This document shows, one piece after another, positions 1 through 7,787 of a stretch of DNA of 64,000 nt; the first letter of the stretch is position 1; each line of letters begins with the position of its first letter. Source of the stretch: Myxococcales bacterium (GTDB taxonomy: Bacteria; Myxococcota_A; UBA9042); the NCBI GenBank assembly GCA_947491025.1, contig CANLIC010000004.1, positions 128,199-192,198 of the forward strand, read 5' to 3'. The notes beneath the pieces were generated by a model. It saw nothing but the letters and a program-made list of their open reading frames with translations, was not told the origin of the DNA and did not search any database. The position numbers and the translations under genes were made by a program.

Positions 1-1
1 A

Positions 2-1459
2 CAGGCGGACGACAACGAGCAACATTACCGCCGCTTGCTGCGCGAGCTGGCTGGCCCTGAGGTCGTGTTCAGCGGCGACCTCGGGCGCGCGGCGCGCGAG
101 TTTGTCTATACCGCCTCGGTCCTCGGCAAGCAGCCGCCCTCCGACATCCGAGAGTTTCTGCTGCGCGGCGCTGGGGCGCTGGCGGGCGACACCACCTTTC
201 AGCATGCGACCACCAGCTCCGACGGTCACGATGTGTTGCGGCGCGTGGTGCGCGACGCCGTCCGCGAGCCCCTCGATGGCGATGGGCCGTTGATCGTCGG
301 CATCGGCGAGGTCTTCGCCCCCGGCGCCGCCATTCAGCGCCACATCGGCGTGGTCGCGACGCGGCTGCCGGTGGCCCTGCGCCCATGCCCAAGACGTGTG
401 GACCTCGGCCAACCCCTGCGCATCCACGGCCGCCTGTTGGTCGCGGCCACGGACCTCGAGCTGATCGCCGTCGATCAAACCGGCGCCGACGTACCCAACC
501 GCGTCGAGCGGCGCGGCGATGAGCTGACCCTCGAGATCGATGCGCCGGCGCGTCCGGCCACCATCGACATGCAGCTGGTCGGCGTATTGCCGCGCGGCCC
601 GGGCAAGCTGGTGCAGTTGCGGATCGAGGTGGCGCGGCCGTTGCCCGACCGCCAGGTCTTTGTCTTGCCAGGCGACGAATCCGGGCTGCGCGACGCCCGC
701 CACGCCGCCGCGCTGGCCTGGCGACTGCTCAACGACGACCGCCGAGGCGCTGGACTGCCCGCGCTCGCCTTCGACGCCCGCCTGGTCGAGGTCGCCGACG
801 CCCACAGCCGCGACATGCGCGACGGCGGCTTTTTCGGCCACCGCTCTCCGACCACCGGCCTGCACGCCGATCGCTTGGCCCGCGCCGGCTATGGCAGCGC
901 CGCCTCGGCCGAGAACCTGGCCCTCAACGTCTCCATCGCCGAGGCCGAACGCGGCCTCATGGCCAGCCTCGGGCACCGTCGCAACCTGCTCGGCCGCGGC
1001 TTCACGCACGGCGCCGTCGGTGTCGTCGGCGAAGAGCGCGAAGGCGGCGGCCGGCGGTGGTGGGTGACGCAGCTCTTTGCACGGCCGATCGTCGAGATCG
1101 ACGGCGAGACGGAGGCGCGGGCGATCGCGGCCCGAATCGACGCCTCGCGCCGCGAAAAAGGGATGGCGCCGCTGCAGGAGTCGAGCGCCCTATCGGCCGT
1201 CGGCCGCGAAGTCGCACCACGCGCCAGTCGCGGCAGCCTCGATGGCCTCGGTCAAGCCGCGCTCGACTTGGCCAGGGAGCGCGGCAGCGTCGGGAACCGG
1301 CTCCGCGCTTTCGTCGCGCAGGGCGCCGAGATCGCCCAGATCGAGATTCCGGAGGCGGCCCTGAGCAAGGCGGCGCGACGGCTCGGCGTCGGCGTTGCGC
1401 AAGACCGAGGCTTGTCCGGCATCGGCAATGTCGGCGTAGTCATCATGGTGGGCGAATGA
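2..1459 (+). CDS. CAP/SCP-domain (cysteine-rich secretory protein family) protein, 5' end outside the window
   Basis: The reading frame is open from base 2 with no stop and the first candidate start inside the window is a TTG at 35, so this is probably the C-terminal part of a gene that begins upstream. Roughly residues 235-350, counting from base 35, form a CAP domain: a helix with LLNDDRRGAGLPAL, then HSRDMRDGGFFGHRSP, then AENLA and GHRRNLL. These are the usual CAP landmarks, including the His/Glu cavity residues. The part before it is beta-rich and may be a surface or Ig-like region. CAP proteins are usually secreted, and bacterial ones have poorly known functions. The stop overlaps the start of the next gene (ATGA), so the two are probably translated together. 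The domain call is firm; the role is unknown. Confidence 0.8.
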   Translation, partial: QADDNEQHYRRLLRELAGPEVVFSGDLGRAAREFVYTASVLGKQPPSDIREFLLRGAGALAGDTTFQHATTSSDGHDVLRRVVRDAVREPLDGDGPLIVGIGEVFAPGAAIQRHIGVVATRLPVALRPCPRRVDLGQPLRIHGRLLVAATDLELIAVDQTGADVPNRVERRGDELTLEIDAPARPATIDMQLVGVLPRGPGKLVQLRIEVARPLPDRQVFVLPGDESGLRDARHAAALAWRLLNDDRRGAGLPALAFDARLVEVADAHSRDMRDGGFFGHRSPTTGLHADRLARAGYGSAASAENLALNVSIAEAERGLMASLGHRRNLLGRGFTHGAVGVVGEEREGGGRRWWVTQLFARPIVEIDGETEARAIAARIDASRREKGMAPLQESSALSAVGREVAPRASRGSLDGLGQAALDLARERGSVGNRLRAFVAQGAEIAQIEIPEAALSKAARRLGVGVAQDRGLSGIGNVGVVIMVGE

Positions 1460-3609
1460 CGACGATGGCGCCTAGGCCTGACGCCCGCTGGCCGCTCGCC
1501 GCCGTGGCTGCGTTGGCGAGCGTGGCCACCATCCTTTTGCAGCCGGCGGTGCTCGGGCGATTCACCGCTGGCGACGGCAAGATCGACCACGCGATGGCGC
1601 TCGATCTGCTGCCCATCGGCTCCGCGCTCGCGGCCCTCTTCGCCGTCACGGCGCTCATCCTCTGGGCGCGCCCAGCCACATGGGCCGCCATCGCCGCCGC
1701 CGTACGTCGCCGGCCGCTCGTCGCGATCGCCGGCATGGTGGCGCCGCCCGTGCTGGCGCTGGCCGCATTCCACAGCGCGCGCGTTGTCCACGCATCCCGT
1801 TCGCCTTGTGACCACGCCGCGGGGGAGCGCCCGACGGTGGCGGCCGCCTGCCAAGAGGGCGGCAACCCCGCCCTCTTGGCCCTGCTGCGCGGTCGCCCGG
1901 AGACCTGGACGCTTCCGATCGAATCGGCATGGCGCCTCGATGAGGCCGAGGTCGAGGTCGGACGCGCCCTCGCCCGCGGCGCGCCGGTTCCGAGGCCCGC
2001 GCATCCGCCACTGCAGCTTCGACGCGAGGGCGGTGGCGTCGACTGGCAGGGCGGAGGCGACCCGGCGCTCGCCTTCGCTCTGACGCGCCTCGAACCCCTG
2101 GCCCTGGCCGCGGAGGCCACGCCCTCCCTCTCCGACCCGGAGCTGCGCGCGGCGGCGACCTTGCTCATCGAGCGCTCGGACGCCCACCCGACCTGGCCGC
2201 GTTGGGATCTCGCGACGTGGAACGACGATGCCACATCGGCCCGGGTGCTGACCGCGCTGACGCTCGAGCGCGCGCTGCGCCGGCGCGGCCTGCTCGATGC
2301 GGCGCTGCAAGCAGGCCTGGTGCAGGCGCTGCTACGCGACATTCGCTGGCTGCAGGATGTGCGCTACGTGAATCGCCGCAGCAACCACGGCATGATGCAG
2401 CACACGGCGCTGCTCACCTTCGCGGTGGCCATGCCAGAGCTGGATCCCGGAGGACGGGCGCGCCGGTTGGCCATCGACCGGATGCGCGACCACATGCAGC
2501 GCGCAGTCAGCCCCGCTGGCAGCTTTCGCGAAGCCGCCGCCGGCTACCACCTGTTCGGTACCCGGCTCCTCGCCAGTTTTGTTGCCGTCGCCCGCACCAG
2601 CGGTGCCGCGACCCCAGAACTCGAGCAGATCCTCGACCGCATGCTGGGCGTGGCGGGCGAGTTGGTGCACCCAGACTTGAGCCTACCCTTCATCGGCGAC
2701 ACCGGCCCGTGGCGCTACGACTGCCGCAGCTGGCCGTGGGCGGCGCTTCCCGCGGGCCCCGGCGCGTTGCTGGCGCGGCAGCGGCTCGCTCCTGACGCGT
2801 CACCGAAATCGGCGGGCCACTTTGTCGACCCAGAGGTCGGCTACGCCGTTCTGCGCGGCGCCGACGTCGGGGCCGCATCGCAACTGGTCGCGACGCTGAT
2901 GGCGGGCCGCTACGTCACCTCCCACGGCCACGACGACAAGCTGGCGCTGACGCTCTTCGCGCGGGGCAGGGCGCTGCTCAGCGGACCGGGCTATCCGGAC
3001 TATTTCGACGCCGCCTACCGCAACGAGCACATCTCGACGCGCCACCACAGCACCGCCAGCTTGCAGCATGAGAGCACGGCGGGCCTGCGTCCGACGTCCG
3101 CTGCCTTTCTGCTGCCGGAGGCGGCGACGCGGGTACAGGCCGCGCCCATGGAGGCGCAGCTCATCGTCGCCGAGCGGCGGTCGACCCCGACGAGCGCGCA
3201 TCGGCGGGCGCTCTTGCTCGGACCGACGCCCGGCGCACTGGTCGTCGTCGACGCCCTGCAAGCGCCGGCGGCCGCGTCCTGGGCGGTCCGACTGCGGCTG
3301 GCCGACGATCTGCGCGCAGAGATCAAGGCCTCCGCCACCGAGGTGCTCGATGCCGCAGGTCGCAGGCTGCTCCGCATTCGCTGTTTTGACCCCGACCATC
3401 CAGACGTGCCCTTGCGTCCGGTCCTGGAGTCCGAGGGCCGCCTGCGCTTTGAGGTCGCCGGCGGCGATCGCCGTATCGTCACCGTGCTCGAGGCGCCCGA
3501 GCTGCCCGCGGACGTCTCCGTGCAGCCGGGGCCAGGGCCAGGGCTCCTCTGGCGCGGCCCGTCTGGCCAGGCGCGGATGAATCTCAGCAGCTTGCAGCGC
3601 GTCGATTGA
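1456..3609 (+). CDS. Membrane-anchored heparinase II/III-like protein
   Basis: A 717-residue protein starting at the ATG that overlaps the preceding stop. The N-terminus has about three hydrophobic segments (near residues 13-31, 48-71 and 88-108), which anchor it in the inner membrane. The rest resembles the heparinase II/III and alginate lyase fold: an alpha-helical toroid with RSNHGMMQH near residue 309 and GYHLFGTRL, followed by a beta-rich domain starting with the conserved HGHDDKL motif near residue 490. In this family such His/Tyr/Asn residues act in polysaccharide beta-elimination or bind metal. The substrate cannot be read from sequence. The gene is coupled to the CAP-domain gene, and an exported START-like gene follows 54 bases later, so the three may form one envelope operon. 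The longer open frame upstream is rejected because it runs through the CAP gene. Confidence 0.7.
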   Translation: MTTMAPRPDARWPLAAVAALASVATILLQPAVLGRFTAGDGKIDHAMALDLLPIGSALAALFAVTALILWARPATWAAIAAAVRRRPLVAIAGMVAPPVLALAAFHSARVVHASRSPCDHAAGERPTVAAACQEGGNPALLALLRGRPETWTLPIESAWRLDEAEVEVGRALARGAPVPRPAHPPLQLRREGGGVDWQGGGDPALAFALTRLEPLALAAEATPSLSDPELRAAATLLIERSDAHPTWPRWDLATWNDDATSARVLTALTLERALRRRGLLDAALQAGLVQALLRDIRWLQDVRYVNRRSNHGMMQHTALLTFAVAMPELDPGGRARRLAIDRMRDHMQRAVSPAGSFREAAAGYHLFGTRLLASFVAVARTSGAATPELEQILDRMLGVAGELVHPDLSLPFIGDTGPWRYDCRSWPWAALPAGPGALLARQRLAPDASPKSAGHFVDPEVGYAVLRGADVGAASQLVATLMAGRYVTSHGHDDKLALTLFARGRALLSGPGYPDYFDAAYRNEHISTRHHSTASLQHESTAGLRPTSAAFLLPEAATRVQAAPMEAQLIVAERRSTPTSAHRRALLLGPTPGALVVVDALQAPAAASWAVRLRLADDLRAEIKASATEVLDAAGRRLLRIRCFDPDHPDVPLRPVLESEGRLRFEVAGGDRRIVTVLEAPELPADVSVQPGPGPGLLWRGPSGQARMNLSSLQRVD

Positions 3610-3663
3610 CCCGAGGGAAGCGAGCCGGCACCGTCCGCTGGCCTGTCCCTCCTGGAGTCGCCC

Positions 3664-4314
3664 ATGCCTTCGCCCGCCAGCCTCAGCGACCTCCGCGCCC
3701 GCAGCCCGCGCCTCTCGGCCTCGGCCATCGCTTGCGCCATGGCCACGCTTCTCGCCACGCCGCTCGCCGCCGCCGAGGACTTCCGCGCCGGCGACACCGC
3801 CCGGCTGGATGGCGGCGAGATCATCCTGCGGACGTCGGATGTCGCCGGCTCCGAGCTGCCGCGCGCGACCGTCTGGGCCGTGATCGATGCCCCGCTGGCG
3901 CCGATTTGGGCCATCATCGATCGTTGCTCCGACTACAAGCGCACGATGGTGCGGGTCCTCGCCAGCGAGGAGCTCTCGCGCAAGGGCGACGTCGTCACCT
4001 GTCGCATCACCGTGGACATGCCTTGGCCTTTCGATGACCTGACCGCCACCACCCGCGCGACCCACACCATCGACCCCGGCAAGCGCCACCGCCGGGCGTG
4101 GACCCTGGTGCAGGGGGACTACAAGCGCAACGAGGGCAGCTGGACTTTCGTGCCGTGGCAAGGCGCTCCCGATCGCACGCTCGCCATCTACACCGTGCAC
4201 GCCGAGCCGAACGTCAGCATCCCCGTCGCCATTCAGAAGCGGGCGTCGCGCTCGACGCTGCCAGACCTGATCACCCAGCTCCGCAAGGTCAGCGGCGCCA
4301 AACCGCGGCCCTGA
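3664..4314 (+). CDS. Exported START/SRPBCC-like lipid-binding fold protein
   Basis: A 216-residue protein with a Sec signal peptide: a hydrophobic stretch ending in LAAAEDF near residue 38. The mature part has the pattern of START/SRPBCC (polyketide cyclase-like) domains: TVWAVIDAPLAPIWAIIDRC, then CSDYKRTMVRV, a beta-sheet core, and a C-terminal helix (SRSTLPDLITQLRKV). These domains bind hydrophobic ligands in a helix-grip cavity. A GGAG site stands about 7 bases before the ATG. It follows the heparinase-like gene on the same strand and precedes the tRNA gene. The fold is fairly clear; the ligand is unknown. Confidence 0.7.
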   Translation: MPSPASLSDLRARSPRLSASAIACAMATLLATPLAAAEDFRAGDTARLDGGEIILRTSDVAGSELPRATVWAVIDAPLAPIWAIIDRCSDYKRTMVRVLASEELSRKGDVVTCRITVDMPWPFDDLTATTRATHTIDPGKRHRRAWTLVQGDYKRNEGSWTFVPWQGAPDRTLAIYTVHAEPNVSIPVAIQKRASRSTLPDLITQLRKVSGAKPRP

Positions 4315-4385
4315 AGGCCCGTCGAGTCCGTGACAAGCCAGCCCACGCGGCGCTGCTGCGGGTGGGCGCGGTCGCGGTCGGGGCG

Positions 4386-4413
4386 TTGACAGCGAGGCGG
4401 GGCGCCCTATCCT
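4386..4413 (+). promoter_or_regulatory. Probable sigma-70 promoter of the tRNA-Gly gene
   Basis: A perfect -35 box TTGACA (4386-4391) and a -10-like TATCCT (4408-4413) are separated by 16 bases. They are followed by a GC-rich discriminator and about 25 bases of leader before the tRNA. This is the clearest consensus promoter in the window. It is seen in the sequence only; the start site is inferred. Confidence 0.6.
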
Positions 4414-4444
4414 CACGCCTGCGCGGTGCCACTCGGGCGCCACT

Positions 4445-4517
<73 letters not shown>

Positions 4518-4535
4518 CCGAAAAGCCAGAAAGTC

Positions 4536-4551
4536 CTGGTCGCCAGACCAG
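4536..4551 (+). terminator. Small hairpin downstream of the tRNA gene
   Basis: CTGGTC (4536-4541) and GACCAG (4546-4551) form a 6-bp stem with a 4-base loop, 18 bases after the tRNA. No T run follows, so this is at best a weak terminator or an RNA-processing structure. Confidence 0.25.
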
Positions 4552-4646
4552 ACGGCCCGGTGCCGAACCCGGCCACGAAGGTTGTGCCCCAAGGCGGGGT
4601 GCGCGGTGCTGCGCGTGCAGCGCAGGGCAGGGCTCAAGCCCCCCGA

Positions 4647-4672
4647 GCCGCTCTGGAGCTGCGGCGAGCGGC
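4647..4672 (-). terminator. Candidate terminator hairpin after the metalloprotease gene
   Basis: GCCGCTC (4647-4653) and GAGCGGC (4666-4672) form a 7-bp GC stem with a 12-base loop directly after the minus-strand stop codon. There is no U tract, as is common for terminators in GC-rich genomes. The position supports it; the structure alone is weak. Confidence 0.35.
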
Positions 4673-7261
4673 CTACGCCAACGCCAGAGCCTTCCGGGTG
4701 CGACGCAGGCCGAGCAAGCCGAGCGCCAGCAGGAGCGCCAGTGCGCCGCCCTCGGCGCCCGAGCGACGCCGCGAGGTGGCCTGGCAGCCCCCGTCATCGC
4801 CACTGGGGCTCTGGACGACCGGCACCGTGGCGCCACCGCCGGCCGCGCCGTCCGATCCAGGCGCGCCGCTGTCGCTGGCCACCGCGTTGTCCTCGACTGT
4901 GCCTGCAGCATCGGGATCGCCGCCCGCGCCGCCACCGCCGGTATCCGTGGCTGCGATGTCCTCTGCGGCGATGTCATCGGCCGGCGCTGGCTTGGGCGTA
5001 CGGCACGCTCCGACGCTGCCCTGCGCCACTTCACAGACGAGGCCCAAGGGGCATGCATTGGGCCCGAAGGGGTTGCAGGGCTTGCCACAGAGGCCGCCGT
5101 CGCAGAACAGCGAGACGCAGGCGGTATCGCCGCCGCAGGGGCCCGCAAAGCCCTCCGGACCCTTGGTGCTGCAGGTGCCTTCAGGCTTGTCGGCCTGGAG
5201 CCGGATGCAGCCTTTGCCGGTCTCGCACGTCGCGCCGCCACCGAAGATGCTGCATGACGGCGCGCACTTGCCGCCCAAGCAAAGATCGCTCACGCACTCG
5301 CTGGCGACCTGGCAGGCGCCGTAGTCTTGCACGCAGGCGACCTTCTTGCCGGCCTGGCACCAGCTCTCGCCTGAGAAGTCGACACACTGCTCACCGCAAG
5401 CGCACTCGACCGCGCCGGTGCAAGGCGTGGCGCACACGTAGCCTTTGCCGAAGTCGATGCACTCGCCGCTCTGGCAGTCGAAGGGGCTGTCGCACACTTT
5501 GCCGCTGGTCCCGTCGCCGAGCTTGGTGCATGCCCCGCCGCCGCCCTTCAGCGGCGCGCACGCCCAGCCACCGCCGCACTGAGCGTCCTTGGTGCACGGT
5601 TGGGAACAGATCGCCCCCTTTGTACCCACGACGCAGAGCCCGGACTGGCAATCGTCCGACGCCTCGCAGCTGCCGCCGACGCCGACCTTCTGTTGCGCGG
5701 GCAGGCAGGCCGCACCGCCGCTTATCGCCACGCACGAGGTGCCGTTCGGGCAGGGCGCAGAGGCCCCGCAAGGCTGGCTGCAGACATACTTGCTGCCGGA
5801 GGCGACGCAGAGGCCGCCCTGGCAGTCGAGATCCTCGCCGCAGGCCGCACCGAGCTTGAGGTCGCCTGTCTCGAAGCAGCCAGACTTGCCGTTGCTCAGC
5901 TTCTTGCAAGCGAATCCCGCAGCGCAGGGTTTGGTGGTGCAATCGCCGAGGCACGTGCCCTTGCTGCCTGAACCGACGCAGAGGCCCGAGCTGCACTGGC
6001 CCGAGGCGGTACATTCGCTGCCGTCTGGCAGCAAGCTACCGCCGCCGCCGCTCGGTGCATCGGCGCAGGCGCCATAGCTCTTGCCGGAGAAGAGCTGGCA
6101 ACTCTGGCCGCTCGGACACTGCGCGCCCGATGTGCAAGGGACAAGGCACGTCGCGCTGCCGCCCGAAGAGACGCAGAGCTTGGAGGTGCACTCACTGCTC
6201 GATTGGCAAGGCTCACCGATGGCCTTGCCCTTGCTGCCGCCGCCGCCCGCGTCCTGCAGGCACGCGCCTTGGGTGGTGCTTCCCTGGTAGGCGACGCAGC
6301 CAAAGCCGGTTGGGCAACCGCCGCTGGTGCCGGGCGTACAGAGCTGGCTGCACACCGCCTGGCTGCCCGAGAGCGGCTGGCAGAAGAGGGGCTTGGCGCA
6401 GTCGTTGTCGCTGGCGCAGCCCTCGCCGATCTTGGCATTGCCTTGCGGCACGGCGGTCGGGGCGCCGGCGCAGACGCCGCCCTGGCAGGGGATCTGGCCT
6501 GCGTAGTACTCGCCGCTTGGGCCATCATCGACCACTTTGGGGCACTGGGCGTTGCTGGTGCACGCGACGCTGCCAGCCTTGGGGTAGAGGAAGCAGAGGC
6601 CGTCGATGTCGTCCTGCTCCGGCGTGCGCGAGCCCATGAAGGGATCGGCGGTCGGCGCCATCGTCTGCGGGAGCTTGTTGTCGGGCACGAGGTTGTGCTG
6701 CAAGCCGAAGAAGTGGCCGATCTCGTGGACGGCGACGTTCATGACGTCGGTCGAGTAGGCCTTGCCGCTGCTCGACCACGTCTGCTGGTAGCCGTTGAAG
6801 GCGATGTCGGCCTCGATGATGACCGCCGTCTCCTTGCCCGACGTGTAGAAGAGCGGCGAGGTGACGCCGAGGACGTATTTGCCGTAACTCCACGCGGAGT
6901 TCTCCACCCAGGCCAGCTCGTTCTTGCCGTTCTCGTTGTAGCCGACGGCGATCAGTTTGAGGTTGCTCGAGCTGCCGAGCTCCATGAACGTCAGCGACGA
7001 GCACGCAGGGCCGACCCAGGCCGCGAACGACTTGCGGACCTCATCGAGGCAGGCCGCAGCTTGAAGATCGGACGAGCAGGCCGGGTGGAGGTGGTAGGGC
7101 ACCGGGCTTTTTTGCCAGCGGACGACCTTGCCGCCCTCCATCGAGACGCTGGCCGCCTGGACCGTCGCCGGCGACGTCAGCGAGCCGCAGAGGGCAAGGC
7201 CCGCCACGAGCAGCGCCACCGGCTTCCACAGGGGTCCGCGAACAGGGCGTGTCGTGGTCAT
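4673..7261 (-). CDS. Secreted matrixin-like zinc metalloprotease with eight Cys-rich modules and a MYXO-CTERM-like tail
   Basis: An 862-residue protein; the start is set by GGAGG upstream and by a signal peptide (LLVAGLALCGSLTSPATVQA). The catalytic domain has the metzincin site HEIGHFFGLQH (H179, E180, H183, H189 as ligands and base) and a following Met-turn region (QTMAPTADPF), typical of M10A matrixins. About eight modules of 40-45 residues follow, each with CxxxxDCxSGLC and CxxPCxxxxxCPxGxxC spacing; they are likely disulfide-bonded adhesion or follistatin-like units. An Ala/Asp/Gly-rich linker leads to a C-terminal GGCQ, basic residues, a hydrophobic helix and GLRRTRK. That order (Cys, membrane helix, Arg cluster) is the MYXO-CTERM pattern, thought to be processed by rhombosortase and lipidated at the Cys. 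The metalloprotease class is firm; the substrate is unknown. Confidence 0.9.
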   Translation of the reverse strand: MTTTRPVRGPLWKPVALLVAGLALCGSLTSPATVQAASVSMEGGKVVRWQKSPVPYHLHPACSSDLQAAACLDEVRKSFAAWVGPACSSLTFMELGSSSNLKLIAVGYNENGKNELAWVENSAWSYGKYVLGVTSPLFYTSGKETAVIIEADIAFNGYQQTWSSSGKAYSTDVMNVAVHEIGHFFGLQHNLVPDNKLPQTMAPTADPFMGSRTPEQDDIDGLCFLYPKAGSVACTSNAQCPKVVDDGPSGEYYAGQIPCQGGVCAGAPTAVPQGNAKIGEGCASDNDCAKPLFCQPLSGSQAVCSQLCTPGTSGGCPTGFGCVAYQGSTTQGACLQDAGGGGSKGKAIGEPCQSSSECTSKLCVSSGGSATCLVPCTSGAQCPSGQSCQLFSGKSYGACADAPSGGGGSLLPDGSECTASGQCSSGLCVGSGSKGTCLGDCTTKPCAAGFACKKLSNGKSGCFETGDLKLGAACGEDLDCQGGLCVASGSKYVCSQPCGASAPCPNGTSCVAISGGAACLPAQQKVGVGGSCEASDDCQSGLCVVGTKGAICSQPCTKDAQCGGGWACAPLKGGGGACTKLGDGTSGKVCDSPFDCQSGECIDFGKGYVCATPCTGAVECACGEQCVDFSGESWCQAGKKVACVQDYGACQVASECVSDLCLGGKCAPSCSIFGGGATCETGKGCIRLQADKPEGTCSTKGPEGFAGPCGGDTACVSLFCDGGLCGKPCNPFGPNACPLGLVCEVAQGSVGACRTPKPAPADDIAAEDIAATDTGGGGAGGDPDAAGTVEDNAVASDSGAPGSDGAAGGGATVPVVQSPSGDDGGCQATSRRRSGAEGGALALLLALGLLGLRRTRKALALA

Positions 7262-7787
7262 CGCAACCTCCGCTGCGGCAGCAAGGGACGGCCGCGAGCG
7301 GCCAAGACGATAGAGAAGCCGCGAGGGAACGGCAATCGCAGCCGCACGCCGCCGCATGTGTGTCCATGCAGCGCCAGGCGGCCGGTCGCGCGCGTCGAAG
7401 CTGCACATTTTGCTTGCGCTCGCTGCGGCAAGGTCTACCTTGAGAACAGGTCACGGGCCCGGCGCATATGTCCCTGGCCGTATCGAATGCAACGGGAGCC
7501 GGATCTGTCGGAGGGGATGTTCGAGCCTGCGGTGGCGAGCGGAGGGCATGCTCTCCGACGTCGAGACTGGAGGGGCTGAACCTCTACGCTGGTGTCCCAC
7601 CTGGACTGACACGGGTCCAGGGCGCAACCGCCGGGTCCGATGGCCTGGATCGTCTCGCGGGGGCCGTCGTCGACTTCTTGTCGGCGGCGGCCCTCGCCCT
7701 TTTTGGCAGTTGGCCGAGCCCTCGGGTGATCGCCGATGACGACGCCATGGGGCCCCAGCCTTCGCTTTCTGCCGTCGATGGCGCCGC
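7262..7787. other. Intergenic stretch without a convincing gene
   Basis: The 526 bases between two minus-strand genes contain several short open frames on both strands, but none has a good Shine-Dalgarno site, a signal peptide or a recognisable protein pattern. The part nearest 7261 must hold the ribosome site (GGAGG) and the promoter of the metalloprotease gene. I do not see a clear -35/-10 pair or a strong terminator. Confidence 0.6.
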
